Assembly: GCA_964246975.1 (NCBI GenBank)
Contig: CAXTSL010000001.1
Span: 1 to 64,000, forward strand
Length of the DNA: 64,000 nt
Direction: 5' to 3'
Origin: Glacieibacterium sp964246975
Lineage (GTDB): Bacteria > Pseudomonadota > Alphaproteobacteria > Sphingomonadales > Sphingomonadaceae
Both the position numbers and the translations under genes were made by a program. This document shows, one piece after another, positions 39,945-48,013 of the stretch; within the stretch, counting starts at the first letter, position 1, and every line of letters begins with the position of its first letter. A model generated the notes under the pieces. That model had not been told where the DNA came from, ran no database searches, and saw only the letters and a list, made by a program, of their open reading frames with translations.

Positions 39945-42900
39945 TCACGCCCCGCGTTCGGCCACCCGCCCGCTGCGCTCGAGCTTGCCCCAGCCCACCG
40001 ACGGTCCGCGCAGCGCCTGGACGATGGCCTTGATGACGACGTAATACATCACCTGCCGGTAGGCGATGCGCTGCGGGACGAGCAGCGCCAGCAGGCCCCA
40101 GCTCTCGCGGCGTTCGAGCGCGAAGGCGATCGTCCCCGCCAGCAGGTCGATGGCGGTGAAGACCAGCCAATAGGTCAGCATCCGCGTGATGTCGGTGCTC
40201 GTCTGCGCCCAGCCGTGCGCCGCGACGCGCAACGCCGTCTCGATCAGGCTGACGACGAGCGCGAGGTCGATGATCGGCGAGATCGCCGCGAGCAAAATCT
40301 GGAAGACGATCGCCTGCGGCAGCCCGACGAACGCCAGGCCGCGCGGCCGCCCGCGCGCCATCACGGCGCGATGCTTCCACAGGCATTGCAACGTCCCGAA
40401 GGCCCAGCGGTAGCGCTGCTTGGCGAGCGCGCGGAAGCCCTCGGGGGCCTCGGTCCACGCCACCGCATATTGGTCGTAGTGGACTTTCCACCCGGCGCGC
40501 TGGATGGCGATGGTCAGGTCCTGGTCCTCGGCGAGCGTATCCGCCGGATAGCCGCCCGCTTCGCGCAGCGTCGCCGCGCGCCACGCCCCGACCGCGCCGG
40601 GCACGACGGTCATCGCGTCGAGGTGCGCCAGCGCGCGGCGTTCGAGGTTCTGCGCGGTGATATATTCGAGCGCCTGCCAGCGCGTCACGAGGTTGACGCG
40701 GTTGCCGACCTTGGCATTGCCCGCGACCGCGCCGATCGCAGGGTCGACGAACCAGCGCGCCAGCCGCGATATCGTCGCGGGCTCGAACTGCGTATCGGCG
40801 TCGAGCGCGATGACGATCGGGGCCGACGCCAGCGCGAGGCCGTGATTGAGCGCGCGCGCCTTGCCGCCGTTGGGCAGGCTGAGCAGCCGGACGCGCGATT
40901 CGTCGGCGAAGGCTTTGGTCACGACCGCCCCGGTGCCGTCGCGCGAGCCGTCGTCGATGACGATGACCTCGACGACGACATCGCGGCTGGCGAGGACGCG
41001 GGCGACGGCGCGCTCGATGACGCGCGCCTCGTTGAAGGCGGGGATCAGCACGCTGACCCGCGTCGCGGGATCGCTCGGCGGAAACACCGTCCGCCCCTCC
41101 CGCCGCGCCTGCCGCAGCGCCAGCGCCGACAGCGCGATGGCGCGCAGGATGCCCAGCGTGATCGCGACGACGAACAGCCAGCCGACGAACACCGTCGCGC
41201 CGCCGAGCAGCGTGAACAGCGCCAGATCGGCCTCGACGGCGCGCCGCTCCGACGGGTTGAGCACCGGCATCACCGCCGCATGGCTCAGCCCGGCAAGCGT
41301 CGAGACCGGCACGAAGCGATAGCCCCTGGCGCGCAGGTCGTCGATGATGCGCGGCAGCGCCGCCACCGTCTGCGCCCGGTCGCCGCCCGAATCGTGGAGC
41401 AGGACGATGTTCTGGCTCTTGTCGGGCGTCGCCGACTCGACCCCCGCGACGGTGTTGGCGACGATGGCGTTCGCCCCCGGCGTCTTCCAGTCGCCCGGAT
41501 CGACGTGCAGCCCGACCGATAGATAGCCCTGCCGCTGCGCCTCGGCGACGGGCACGATCTCGTCCGCCGTGGTCGGCTCGGCATCGCCGAAATAGGGCGC
41601 GCGGAACAGCCGCAGCGCGTGGCCGGTATAGGCCTGGAACAGGCGTTGCGTGGCGTTCAGCTCGAGGCGCGTCTCGCGCGGCGACACCGTCGCGAGGTTG
41701 GGATGGGTGTAGGTGTGGCTGCCGACCTCATGGCCCTCGTCGACCTCGCGCTGGATCAGGCGGCGCTCGACGAGGGCGTTCTCGCCGATGATGAAGAAGG
41801 TCGCGGGAACGTGCCTGGCCTTGAGGATGTCGAGGATGCGCGGCGTCCACACCGCATCGGGCCCGTCGTCGAAGGTCAGCGCGACGAGATGGTCGCGCGC
41901 GCCGGTCCGCTCGATCTGGAAGGGTGAGGGCAGGTGGATGAAATGCTCGTCGGCGACGCTGTTGCGGGGACCCACGACGATCGTCCGCGACCCCGCGACG
42001 GGCGTCGCGCCGATGCGCAGGATCTCGCCTGCCCCCTCGATGTCGACGCCGGTGCCCGCCGGGATCGCGGCGATGCCCTTGGCGGGCGGCAGGTCGCGAT
42101 GGCCGCGCCCGAACAGCGTCCACAGCGACGGGTCCTCGCTGCCCAGCCGCCACAGCGCGGTGGCGCGCACCCCCATGCGGCCCAGCGCCGCCAGCTGGTT
42201 GTGCGCGGTCGCCGCATCGGTCAGCCAGACCTCGTGCGGCACCCCCGCCTCGTCATAGGTGTAGCGGCTGTTGCCCGTGGCGGCGTCGAAGCGCGGGATC
42301 GTGCCCGATTCGCTGGCGTGGAGCCACGCATCCTCGACCGACAACGCCTCGGTCGGCCCGCCCTGCTGCCAGTCATAGGCGTAGTTGGCGACCGCGACGA
42401 TCATTCGCGACGCGGGGATCTGGCGCGACGCACGCACCACCGCATCCTCGAACCAGCGCTGCGACGCGATCGGTCCCGGCGGCCCCGACTGTTCGTGCTC
42501 GTCGTACGCCATGACGACGAGCTTGTCGGCGGCGCGGGCATAGGCGCGCAGATCCCAGGCGTCGTCATCGACGGGCACCGCGATGGCGACCAGCCAGTGG
42601 CGCGGGGCGAAACGCGCGCGCGCCTCGTTGAGGAAACGGCGGTAATCGGCGTGGCCGCCGGCGGGCAGGTCCTCGAAATCGAAGAACGCCCCGTCGGCCC
42701 TGTTGGCGACGAGCATCGCCTCGACGCGGTCGAGGGTCAGCCGGCGTTGCGCCGGATCGGCGAGCAGCGCCGCCATGCCCTTGCCGTCCCAGTCGCCCTG
42801 CACGGCATTCTGGACCATCGGCAGCAGCAGCGGGCGGTGCGTCGCGGCGCTGAGGATCGCCTTGCCCTTGACGTCGGGAAACAGCGTGACGCGGTGATCG

Positions 42901-43295
42901 GGCCCGGTGATCGAAATCCAGCCCGGCACCAGCCAGTCGAGGTCGTTGACGTGGCGGCGCAGCGACGCCGTCGAGGCATCGTCCCACGGCGCGTGAAAGG
43001 CGATCGCGAGGGGCTCGTTCTCGGCGCTGGCCGGACCCCACAACTGCCCCGCCGAATGCACCGCGCGGTTCAGCGCACGCTCCGACCGCCGCACGAACGC
43101 GCCCGGTCGCGAGGTAGCGTGCAGCGGCGGGCGCTCGACGCGGAAGGGCAGTTCGGGCGGGCTCGGCACCGCGACGATCGACGCGACGAAGACGCCTGCC
43201 GCGAGCACGACGAGCAGCACGAACGCCACGACCGCCAGCAGGAAGCGCCGCCGCCGCCGCCCCGAACTGTCGTAAAAGACCGCCTGCCCGCTCAC
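39945..43295 (-). CDS. Three-domain membrane protein: GH18-like glycosidase / polysaccharide deacetylase / family 2 glycosyltransferase
   Basis: About 1116 residues. It starts with a membrane anchor (FLLAVVAFVLLVVLAAGVFV), then a GH18-like barrel with ADGAFFDFEDLPAG (in place of the DxxDxDxE motif) and KLVVMAYDEHEQSGPPG. A NodB-type deacetylase follows, with the metal motifs TFDDGPDAVWTPRI, GSHTYTHPNL and late LLHDSGGDR. After a TM comes a GT2 domain with VSVLIPAFNEARVI, EVIVIDDGSRDGT, IALDADTQFEP and QRYRWAFGTLQ, followed by more TMs. It probably makes and trims an exported beta-linked polysaccharide (N-acetylglucosamine type). Start: GTG 43295 gives SGQAVFYDSSGRRRRR; GTG 43310 would add five residues. 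Confidence 0.87.
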   Translation of the reverse strand: MSGQAVFYDSSGRRRRRFLLAVVAFVLLVVLAAGVFVASIVAVPSPPELPFRVERPPLHATSRPGAFVRRSERALNRAVHSAGQLWGPASAENEPLAIAFHAPWDDASTASLRRHVNDLDWLVPGWISITGPDHRVTLFPDVKGKAILSAATHRPLLLPMVQNAVQGDWDGKGMAALLADPAQRRLTLDRVEAMLVANRADGAFFDFEDLPAGGHADYRRFLNEARARFAPRHWLVAIAVPVDDDAWDLRAYARAADKLVVMAYDEHEQSGPPGPIASQRWFEDAVVRASRQIPASRMIVAVANYAYDWQQGGPTEALSVEDAWLHASESGTIPRFDAATGNSRYTYDEAGVPHEVWLTDAATAHNQLAALGRMGVRATALWRLGSEDPSLWTLFGRGHRDLPPAKGIAAIPAGTGVDIEGAGEILRIGATPVAGSRTIVVGPRNSVADEHFIHLPSPFQIERTGARDHLVALTFDDGPDAVWTPRILDILKARHVPATFFIIGENALVERRLIQREVDEGHEVGSHTYTHPNLATVSPRETRLELNATQRLFQAYTGHALRLFRAPYFGDAEPTTADEIVPVAEAQRQGYLSVGLHVDPGDWKTPGANAIVANTVAGVESATPDKSQNIVLLHDSGGDRAQTVAALPRIIDDLRARGYRFVPVSTLAGLSHAAVMPVLNPSERRAVEADLALFTLLGGATVFVGWLFVVAITLGILRAIALSALALRQARREGRTVFPPSDPATRVSVLIPAFNEARVIERAVARVLASRDVVVEVIVIDDGSRDGTGAVVTKAFADESRVRLLSLPNGGKARALNHGLALASAPIVIALDADTQFEPATISRLARWFVDPAIGAVAGNAKVGNRVNLVTRWQALEYITAQNLERRALAHLDAMTVVPGAVGAWRAATLREAGGYPADTLAEDQDLTIAIQRAGWKVHYDQYAVAWTEAPEGFRALAKQRYRWAFGTLQCLWKHRAVMARGRPRGLAFVGLPQAIVFQILLAAISPIIDLALVVSLIETALRVAAHGWAQTSTDITRMLTYWLVFTAIDLLAGTIAFALERRESWGLLALLVPQRIAYRQVMYYVVIKAIVQALRGPSVGWGKLERSGRVAERGA

Positions 43296-43524
43296 TGCCG
43301 TCGTTCCCACCCTGTCGCGTGCGTCTCATAGCTCAAACCGGCGGCCCGCGTCGCGTGCCGTGGGGGCATGGCGGTCGCGCCTGCGCCAATGCGGCTGAAT
43401 ACCGGACAACGCGGGTCGACCGACAGTGTTGACGCGTCGGCGTGCGGCCTTAGGAGATGCGACTGGCCAGGAAGCGGGGCGCAATGACCGACACGATGAC
43501 AGTCCACGCGGGGGTCGCGCGTCG

Positions 43525-45171
43525 ATGAGCAAAATTCCCGACGCGCAGGTCTTCGACGTCGTCGTCATCGGCTCGGGGGCGGCCGGGCTGACCGCCGCAC
43601 TCAACCTCGCGGGGCGTTTCCGCGTCGCGGTGCTCGCCAAGGGCGAGGTGTCGGCGGGGTCGACGGCGTGGGCGCAGGGTGGCATCGCGGCGGTGCTCGA
43701 ACCCGGCGACACCGTCGAGAGCCACATCGAGGACACGATGATCGCCGGCGGCGGCCTCAACGACCGCGCCGCAGTCGAGTTCGTCGTCGAGCATGCGGGC
43801 GCGGCGATCGACCGGCTGGCCGATCTCGGCGTGCCGTTCAACGTCGGCGAAAGCATCGACGAGCGCTTCCACCTGACGCGCGAGGGTGGCCACTCGCACC
43901 GCCGCATCGTCCATGTCGATGACGCCACCGGCTGGGCGGTGCAGGAAGCCCTCGCCAAGGCGGCCGCCGCGCACCCCAATATCGCGCTGATCGCGGGACA
44001 GGTCGCGCTCGACCTGATCACCGAGCGCCACGTCGCGGGCGAACGCTTCGCGCCGCGCGGCTGCCACGGTGTCTATGCGTTCGATGCGAAGGCGCGCAAA
44101 GTCCGCCGCTACGTCGCGCGCGCCGTCGTGCTGGCGACCGGTGGGGCGAGCCGCGTCTATCAATATTCGACCAACCCCGACGGCTCGACGGGCGACGGCA
44201 TCGCGATGGCGTGGCGCGCCGGGTGCCGCGTCTCGAACATGGAATTTAACCAGTTCCACCCGACGTGCCTCTATCACAGCAAGGTCAAGAACTTCCTGAT
44301 CACTGAGGCGATGCGCGGCGAAGGGGGACAGCTGCGCCTGCCCCCGACCGCCACCGAGGTCGCCGAAGGCAGGCTCACCGGCGAACGCTTCATGGCGCGC
44401 TACGACGACCGCATCGAGCTCGCGCCGCGCGATGTCGTGGCGCGCGCCATCGACGCCGAGATGAAGCGGCTGGGGCTGAGCCACGTCCTGCTCGACATGA
44501 CGCACCTCGACGCCGCGTTCATCGTCCATCATTTCCCGATGATCCACGCGCGGTTGCTGACGCTGGGCATCGACTGCACCGTCCAGCCGATCCCGGTGGT
44601 TCCGGCGGCGCATTACACCTGCGGCGGCGTGCTCGTCGATCTGGCGGGGCGCACCGACCTGACCGGGCTGTATGCGGCGGGCGAGGTGACGCAGTCGGGG
44701 CTGCATGGGGCGAACCGGCTGGCGTCGAACTCGATCCTCGAATGCCTCGTCTTCGGACAGGCGTGCGCCGACGACATCGCCGCCGCGTGGGACCGCCTGC
44801 CCGACCCTCCCGAAATCAAGCCGTGGGACGAAAGCCGCGTCACCGATTCGGACGAGGAGGTCGTCGTCGCGCACAATTGGGCCGAGCTGCGGCGCTTCAT
44901 GTGGGACTATGTCGGCATCGTTCGCTCGACCAAGCGCCTCGAACGTGCCGCGCACCGGGTCAAGCTGCTGAGGAAGGAGATCGCGGATTATTACGGCAAC
45001 TTCCGCGTCACCCCCGACCTCATCGAACTGCGCAACCTGGTGCAGGTCGCCGACCTCATCGTGCGCTCGGCGCGCGCGCGCAAGGAAAGCCGCGGGCTGC
45101 ATTACACGGTCGACTATCCGAAGACCGCGGCGGTGGCGAAGGACACGGTGCTCGATCCCGTGAGCCGGTGA
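43525..45171 (+). CDS. nadB: L-aspartate oxidase
   Basis: A 548-residue flavoprotein that oxidises L-aspartate to iminoaspartate, the first step of NAD synthesis. It shows VVVIGSGAAGLTAALNLA (FAD loop), STAWAQGGIAAVLEPGDT, LTREGGHSHRRIVHVDDATG, the EFNQFHPTCLYHSK active-site region, ERFMARYDDRIELAPRDVVA and AAHYTCGGVLVDLAGRTDLT. HGANRLASNSILECLVFG and a C-terminal FRD-like helical region complete it. ATG 43525 gives the family start. nadA and nadC are not in the window. The stop overlaps the next gene's GTG (GTGA). Confidence 0.96.
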   Translation: MSKIPDAQVFDVVVIGSGAAGLTAALNLAGRFRVAVLAKGEVSAGSTAWAQGGIAAVLEPGDTVESHIEDTMIAGGGLNDRAAVEFVVEHAGAAIDRLADLGVPFNVGESIDERFHLTREGGHSHRRIVHVDDATGWAVQEALAKAAAAHPNIALIAGQVALDLITERHVAGERFAPRGCHGVYAFDAKARKVRRYVARAVVLATGGASRVYQYSTNPDGSTGDGIAMAWRAGCRVSNMEFNQFHPTCLYHSKVKNFLITEAMRGEGGQLRLPPTATEVAEGRLTGERFMARYDDRIELAPRDVVARAIDAEMKRLGLSHVLLDMTHLDAAFIVHHFPMIHARLLTLGIDCTVQPIPVVPAAHYTCGGVLVDLAGRTDLTGLYAAGEVTQSGLHGANRLASNSILECLVFGQACADDIAAAWDRLPDPPEIKPWDESRVTDSDEEVVVAHNWAELRRFMWDYVGIVRSTKRLERAAHRVKLLRKEIADYYGNFRVTPDLIELRNLVQVADLIVRSARARKESRGLHYTVDYPKTAAVAKDTVLDPVSR

Positions 45172-46934
45172 GCCGCGCGCTGCCCTGGCTCGCGGGCGCA
45201 CTGGCGTTCGCCGCCGTCACGACGCTGCTGATCGTCCAGCAGGGCGCGGCGACGTGGGGGCTGCGGCTCGGCGACAGCGACAATTTCATGCGGCTGCAGG
45301 AGGTCCGCGACTGGCTCGGCGGGCAGTCGTGGTGGGATATCCGCCAGCACCGCGCCGACCCGCTCAGTGGCGGGCTGTACACCCACTGGTCGCGCCTCGC
45401 CGACCTGCCGCTGGCGGGGGCGATCCTGCTGTTCCGGCCCATTGCCGACGCGGACGTCGCCGAGAAACTGGCGCTCGTCGTCCAGCCGCTCGTCCTCCTC
45501 GCCGCCGCACTGGCGTTGCAGGCGCGCATCGCGGTGACGCAGGGCGGGCGCGCTGCCGCGCTGCCGGCGGTCGTCGTCGGCGCGCTGGCGACGCCGATGC
45601 TGGTTCAGTTCGTGCCGGGGCGCGTCGACCACCACGGCTTGCAGATCGTCCTCGTCCTCGCCGCAATCGCGGCGCTGACGAATGCAAAAGACTGGCGCGG
45701 CGGCACGCTCGCGGCGGCGGCCTGTGCGCTGTCGCTCAACGTCGGGCTGGAGACGTTGCCCTATCTCGCGGTGGTCGGGGCCTTCGTCGCGCTGCGCTGG
45801 GCGATGCGGGGGGACATGGTGCGCGGCGTGACGCTGGGCTTCGCGGCTGGCATCGCGGTCGCCGTGCCGCTGCTGTTCGCCGCGACGATCCCGCTTGCCG
45901 ACTGGGGGCTGCCCAAGGGCGACGCCATCGGGCGGGGGCATGTCGCGCTGAGCGCGCTGGGCGGGCTCGGGCTGGCGGCCCTCGCGGCGGTGCGACCCGC
46001 CTTGCGCGCGCGCTGGCTGGGCGTCGCCGCGCTCGGCATTGCGGCGCTGGTGCTCGTCCGCCTCGCGGTCCCCGAAGTCGCCGCCGAGCCCTATCGCACC
46101 GTCGGGCCGCTGTTGTGGCGGCTGTGGATATCGAACATCGTCGAGACTCGCTCGATCTTCGCCATCGCCGCGCGCGATCCCGCCGCTGCACTCGGCAGCA
46201 GCCTCTTTCTCGTCGTGACCTTCGGCATCGCGCTCGTCCACTGGTACCGCGCGCGCCGCGACGCCGCCGCCCTGCTCGCTGCCCTCGCCCTGAGCGCGCT
46301 GGTCCTCGCCAGCTGGCAGACGCGCGCGCTGGCGCTGGCGACGGCGGTCGCGGTGCCGGTTGCGGGCGGCCTGCTCGGGCGGCTGTGGGCGCAGTACAAG
46401 GCGGGCGGCTCGCTCCTCCCCTTCGCGCTGGCCTTCGTCGTCGTCGGCCATATTCCCTATGGCCTGCTGAATAGCCGCCCCGCCGCCACCGGTGTCGCGC
46501 CCGACGCCGCGGCCTGCAACACGCCCGCCGCGCTCGCCGCGCTCGCCACGCTCCCCCCCGGCCTGATCCTCGCGCCCATCGACATGGGCGGCAGCCTCCT
46601 CGCTCTCACCCCGCACCGCGTGCTGGCGACGCCGATCCACCGCGACGTGGCGGGCAACAATCTCGCCTACCGCGTCCTCCTCGCCCCGCCCGACGCGGCG
46701 CGTGCGCTGCTCGCCGACAGCGGTGTACGCTACCTGGCTTATTGCCCCGGCGACGCCGAGACGCGCCTGCTGACCCGCGCCGCGCCGGACGACCTGCTCG
46801 CCGGACTGTCGCGGGGCGACCTGCCGGACTGGCTTGCCCCCGTCGGCGTCGGAAGTCCCGGACCCCGGGTGTTTCGCGTTGCCACGCCGCCGTCGATTGT
46901 GGCGAGACAGGCGCGATTTCGCGCGATACGCTGA
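45168..46934 (+). CDS. Polytopic membrane protein, predicted GT-C-type glycosyltransferase
   Basis: A 588-residue protein with about ten membrane helices and a soluble C-terminal part. N-terminal features are a first TM (residues 5-25), then an extracytoplasmic loop GDSDNFMRLQEVRDWLGGQS with an acidic pair (D, E) where GT-C enzymes hold catalytic or metal residues, and LYTHWSRLADLPLAGAILLF. PGRVDHHGLQIVLVLAAIAA is a further conserved-looking loop. The family uses polyprenyl-phosphate sugars. The acceptor is unknown. GTG 45168 overlaps the nadB TGA, so it is co-transcribed with nadB, a coupling probably without functional meaning. Confidence 0.75.
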   Translation: MSRALPWLAGALAFAAVTTLLIVQQGAATWGLRLGDSDNFMRLQEVRDWLGGQSWWDIRQHRADPLSGGLYTHWSRLADLPLAGAILLFRPIADADVAEKLALVVQPLVLLAAALALQARIAVTQGGRAAALPAVVVGALATPMLVQFVPGRVDHHGLQIVLVLAAIAALTNAKDWRGGTLAAAACALSLNVGLETLPYLAVVGAFVALRWAMRGDMVRGVTLGFAAGIAVAVPLLFAATIPLADWGLPKGDAIGRGHVALSALGGLGLAALAAVRPALRARWLGVAALGIAALVLVRLAVPEVAAEPYRTVGPLLWRLWISNIVETRSIFAIAARDPAAALGSSLFLVVTFGIALVHWYRARRDAAALLAALALSALVLASWQTRALALATAVAVPVAGGLLGRLWAQYKAGGSLLPFALAFVVVGHIPYGLLNSRPAATGVAPDAAACNTPAALAALATLPPGLILAPIDMGGSLLALTPHRVLATPIHRDVAGNNLAYRVLLAPPDAARALLADSGVRYLAYCPGDAETRLLTRAAPDDLLAGLSRGDLPDWLAPVGVGSPGPRVFRVATPPSIVARQARFRAIR

Positions 46935-46958
46935 CGGCACTGGCGGGGGGATTCGACG

Positions 46959-47959
46959 ATGCGCACGGCGATTGCGGCGATGATGGTGATGGCGGGGCCG
47001 GCCGCCGCGCAGGATTTCGGCAAGGTCGTGGTGCGGACGCAGACGCTGTCGCCCGGCGTCCATGTGCTGTTCGGCGCGGGCGGCAATGTCGCCGTGTCCA
47101 CCGGCACCGACGGCAACGCGGTCATCGACGACGATTATCCCGCCGTCACCCCCAAGATCGTCGCGGCGGTCGCGACGCTGTCGCGCGGGCCGATCAAGTT
47201 CCTGATCAACACCCACTGGCACGGCGACCACAGCGGCGGCAACGAGCAGCTTGGCAAGGCCGGCACGATCATCGTCGCGCACGACAACGTCCGCACGCGC
47301 ATGGCGGCGGGGCAGTTCATCGCCGCCGTCAAGCAGCAGGTGCCCCCCGCCGCAGCGATCGCGCTGCCCGTCGTCACCTTCGACGCGACGACGACGCTGC
47401 ACCTCAACGGCGAGGACATCCGCGCCGTCCACGTGCCGCCCGCGCACACCGACGGCGACGCACTGGTCGTGTTTGCGCGCGCCAATGTCATCCACATGGG
47501 CGATATCTACTTCGCGGGCATGTACCCGTTCGTCGACCTGTCGTCGGGGGGTAGCGTGCCGGGCATGGTCGCCGCAGTCGAGCGCGGGCTGGCGCTCGGC
47601 AATGCGACGACGTTCTTCGACGGCATCGAGACCGTGGCGGGCGCCTACGACGACGCAGTTGCGCGCTGGGAGCGCGGCNNNNNNNNNNGAAATACATCCC
47701 CGGCCATGGCCCCGTCACCGGGCGCGCCGAACTCGAGGCCTATCGCGACATGCTTGCCGATGTCATCGCGCGCGTCACCGCGCTGCGCGACAAGGGCTTG
47801 AACGCCGATGCCATCGTCGCGGCCAAGCCGACGGCAGGCTATGACGCGAAATGGGGCGGCGGCTTCATGAAGCCCGACGCCTTCGTGCGGACCGTCGCCG
47901 ACAGCCTGATCGACAAGCCGCAGGCGCATTTCCACGAAGCCGGCGACCACGACGGCTGA
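46959..47959 (+). CDS. Exported MBL-fold metallohydrolase, interrupted by an assembly gap
   Basis: About 330 residues if the gap is closed. Signal peptide AIAAMMVMAGPAAAQ, then the MBL core: KFLINTHWHGDHSGGNEQLG (HxHxDH), VHVPPAHTDGDALVVFARAN (third His) and NVIHMGDIYFAGMYPFVD. The part after the gap has KYIPGHGPVTGRAELEAYRD with the last histidine ligand. The ten Ns at 47679-47688 interrupt the chain after VARWERG, and the frame before and after do not match across exactly ten bases, so the real missing length differs. Substrate unknown (environmental beta-lactamase-like, SoxH/quinoprotein-relay-type group). Confidence 0.85.
47679..47688. other. Assembly gap (ten Ns)
   Basis: Ten undetermined bases inside the MBL hydrolase gene. 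The flanking reading frames are out of register by this count, so ten is a placeholder. It shows that the contig was scaffolded. Confidence 0.98.
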
Positions 47960-48013
47960 CGGCAAGCGCCGTTATGCTGGCGGGCGTCGGCGCGGCGGGC
48001 TAGACCGTCGCCG

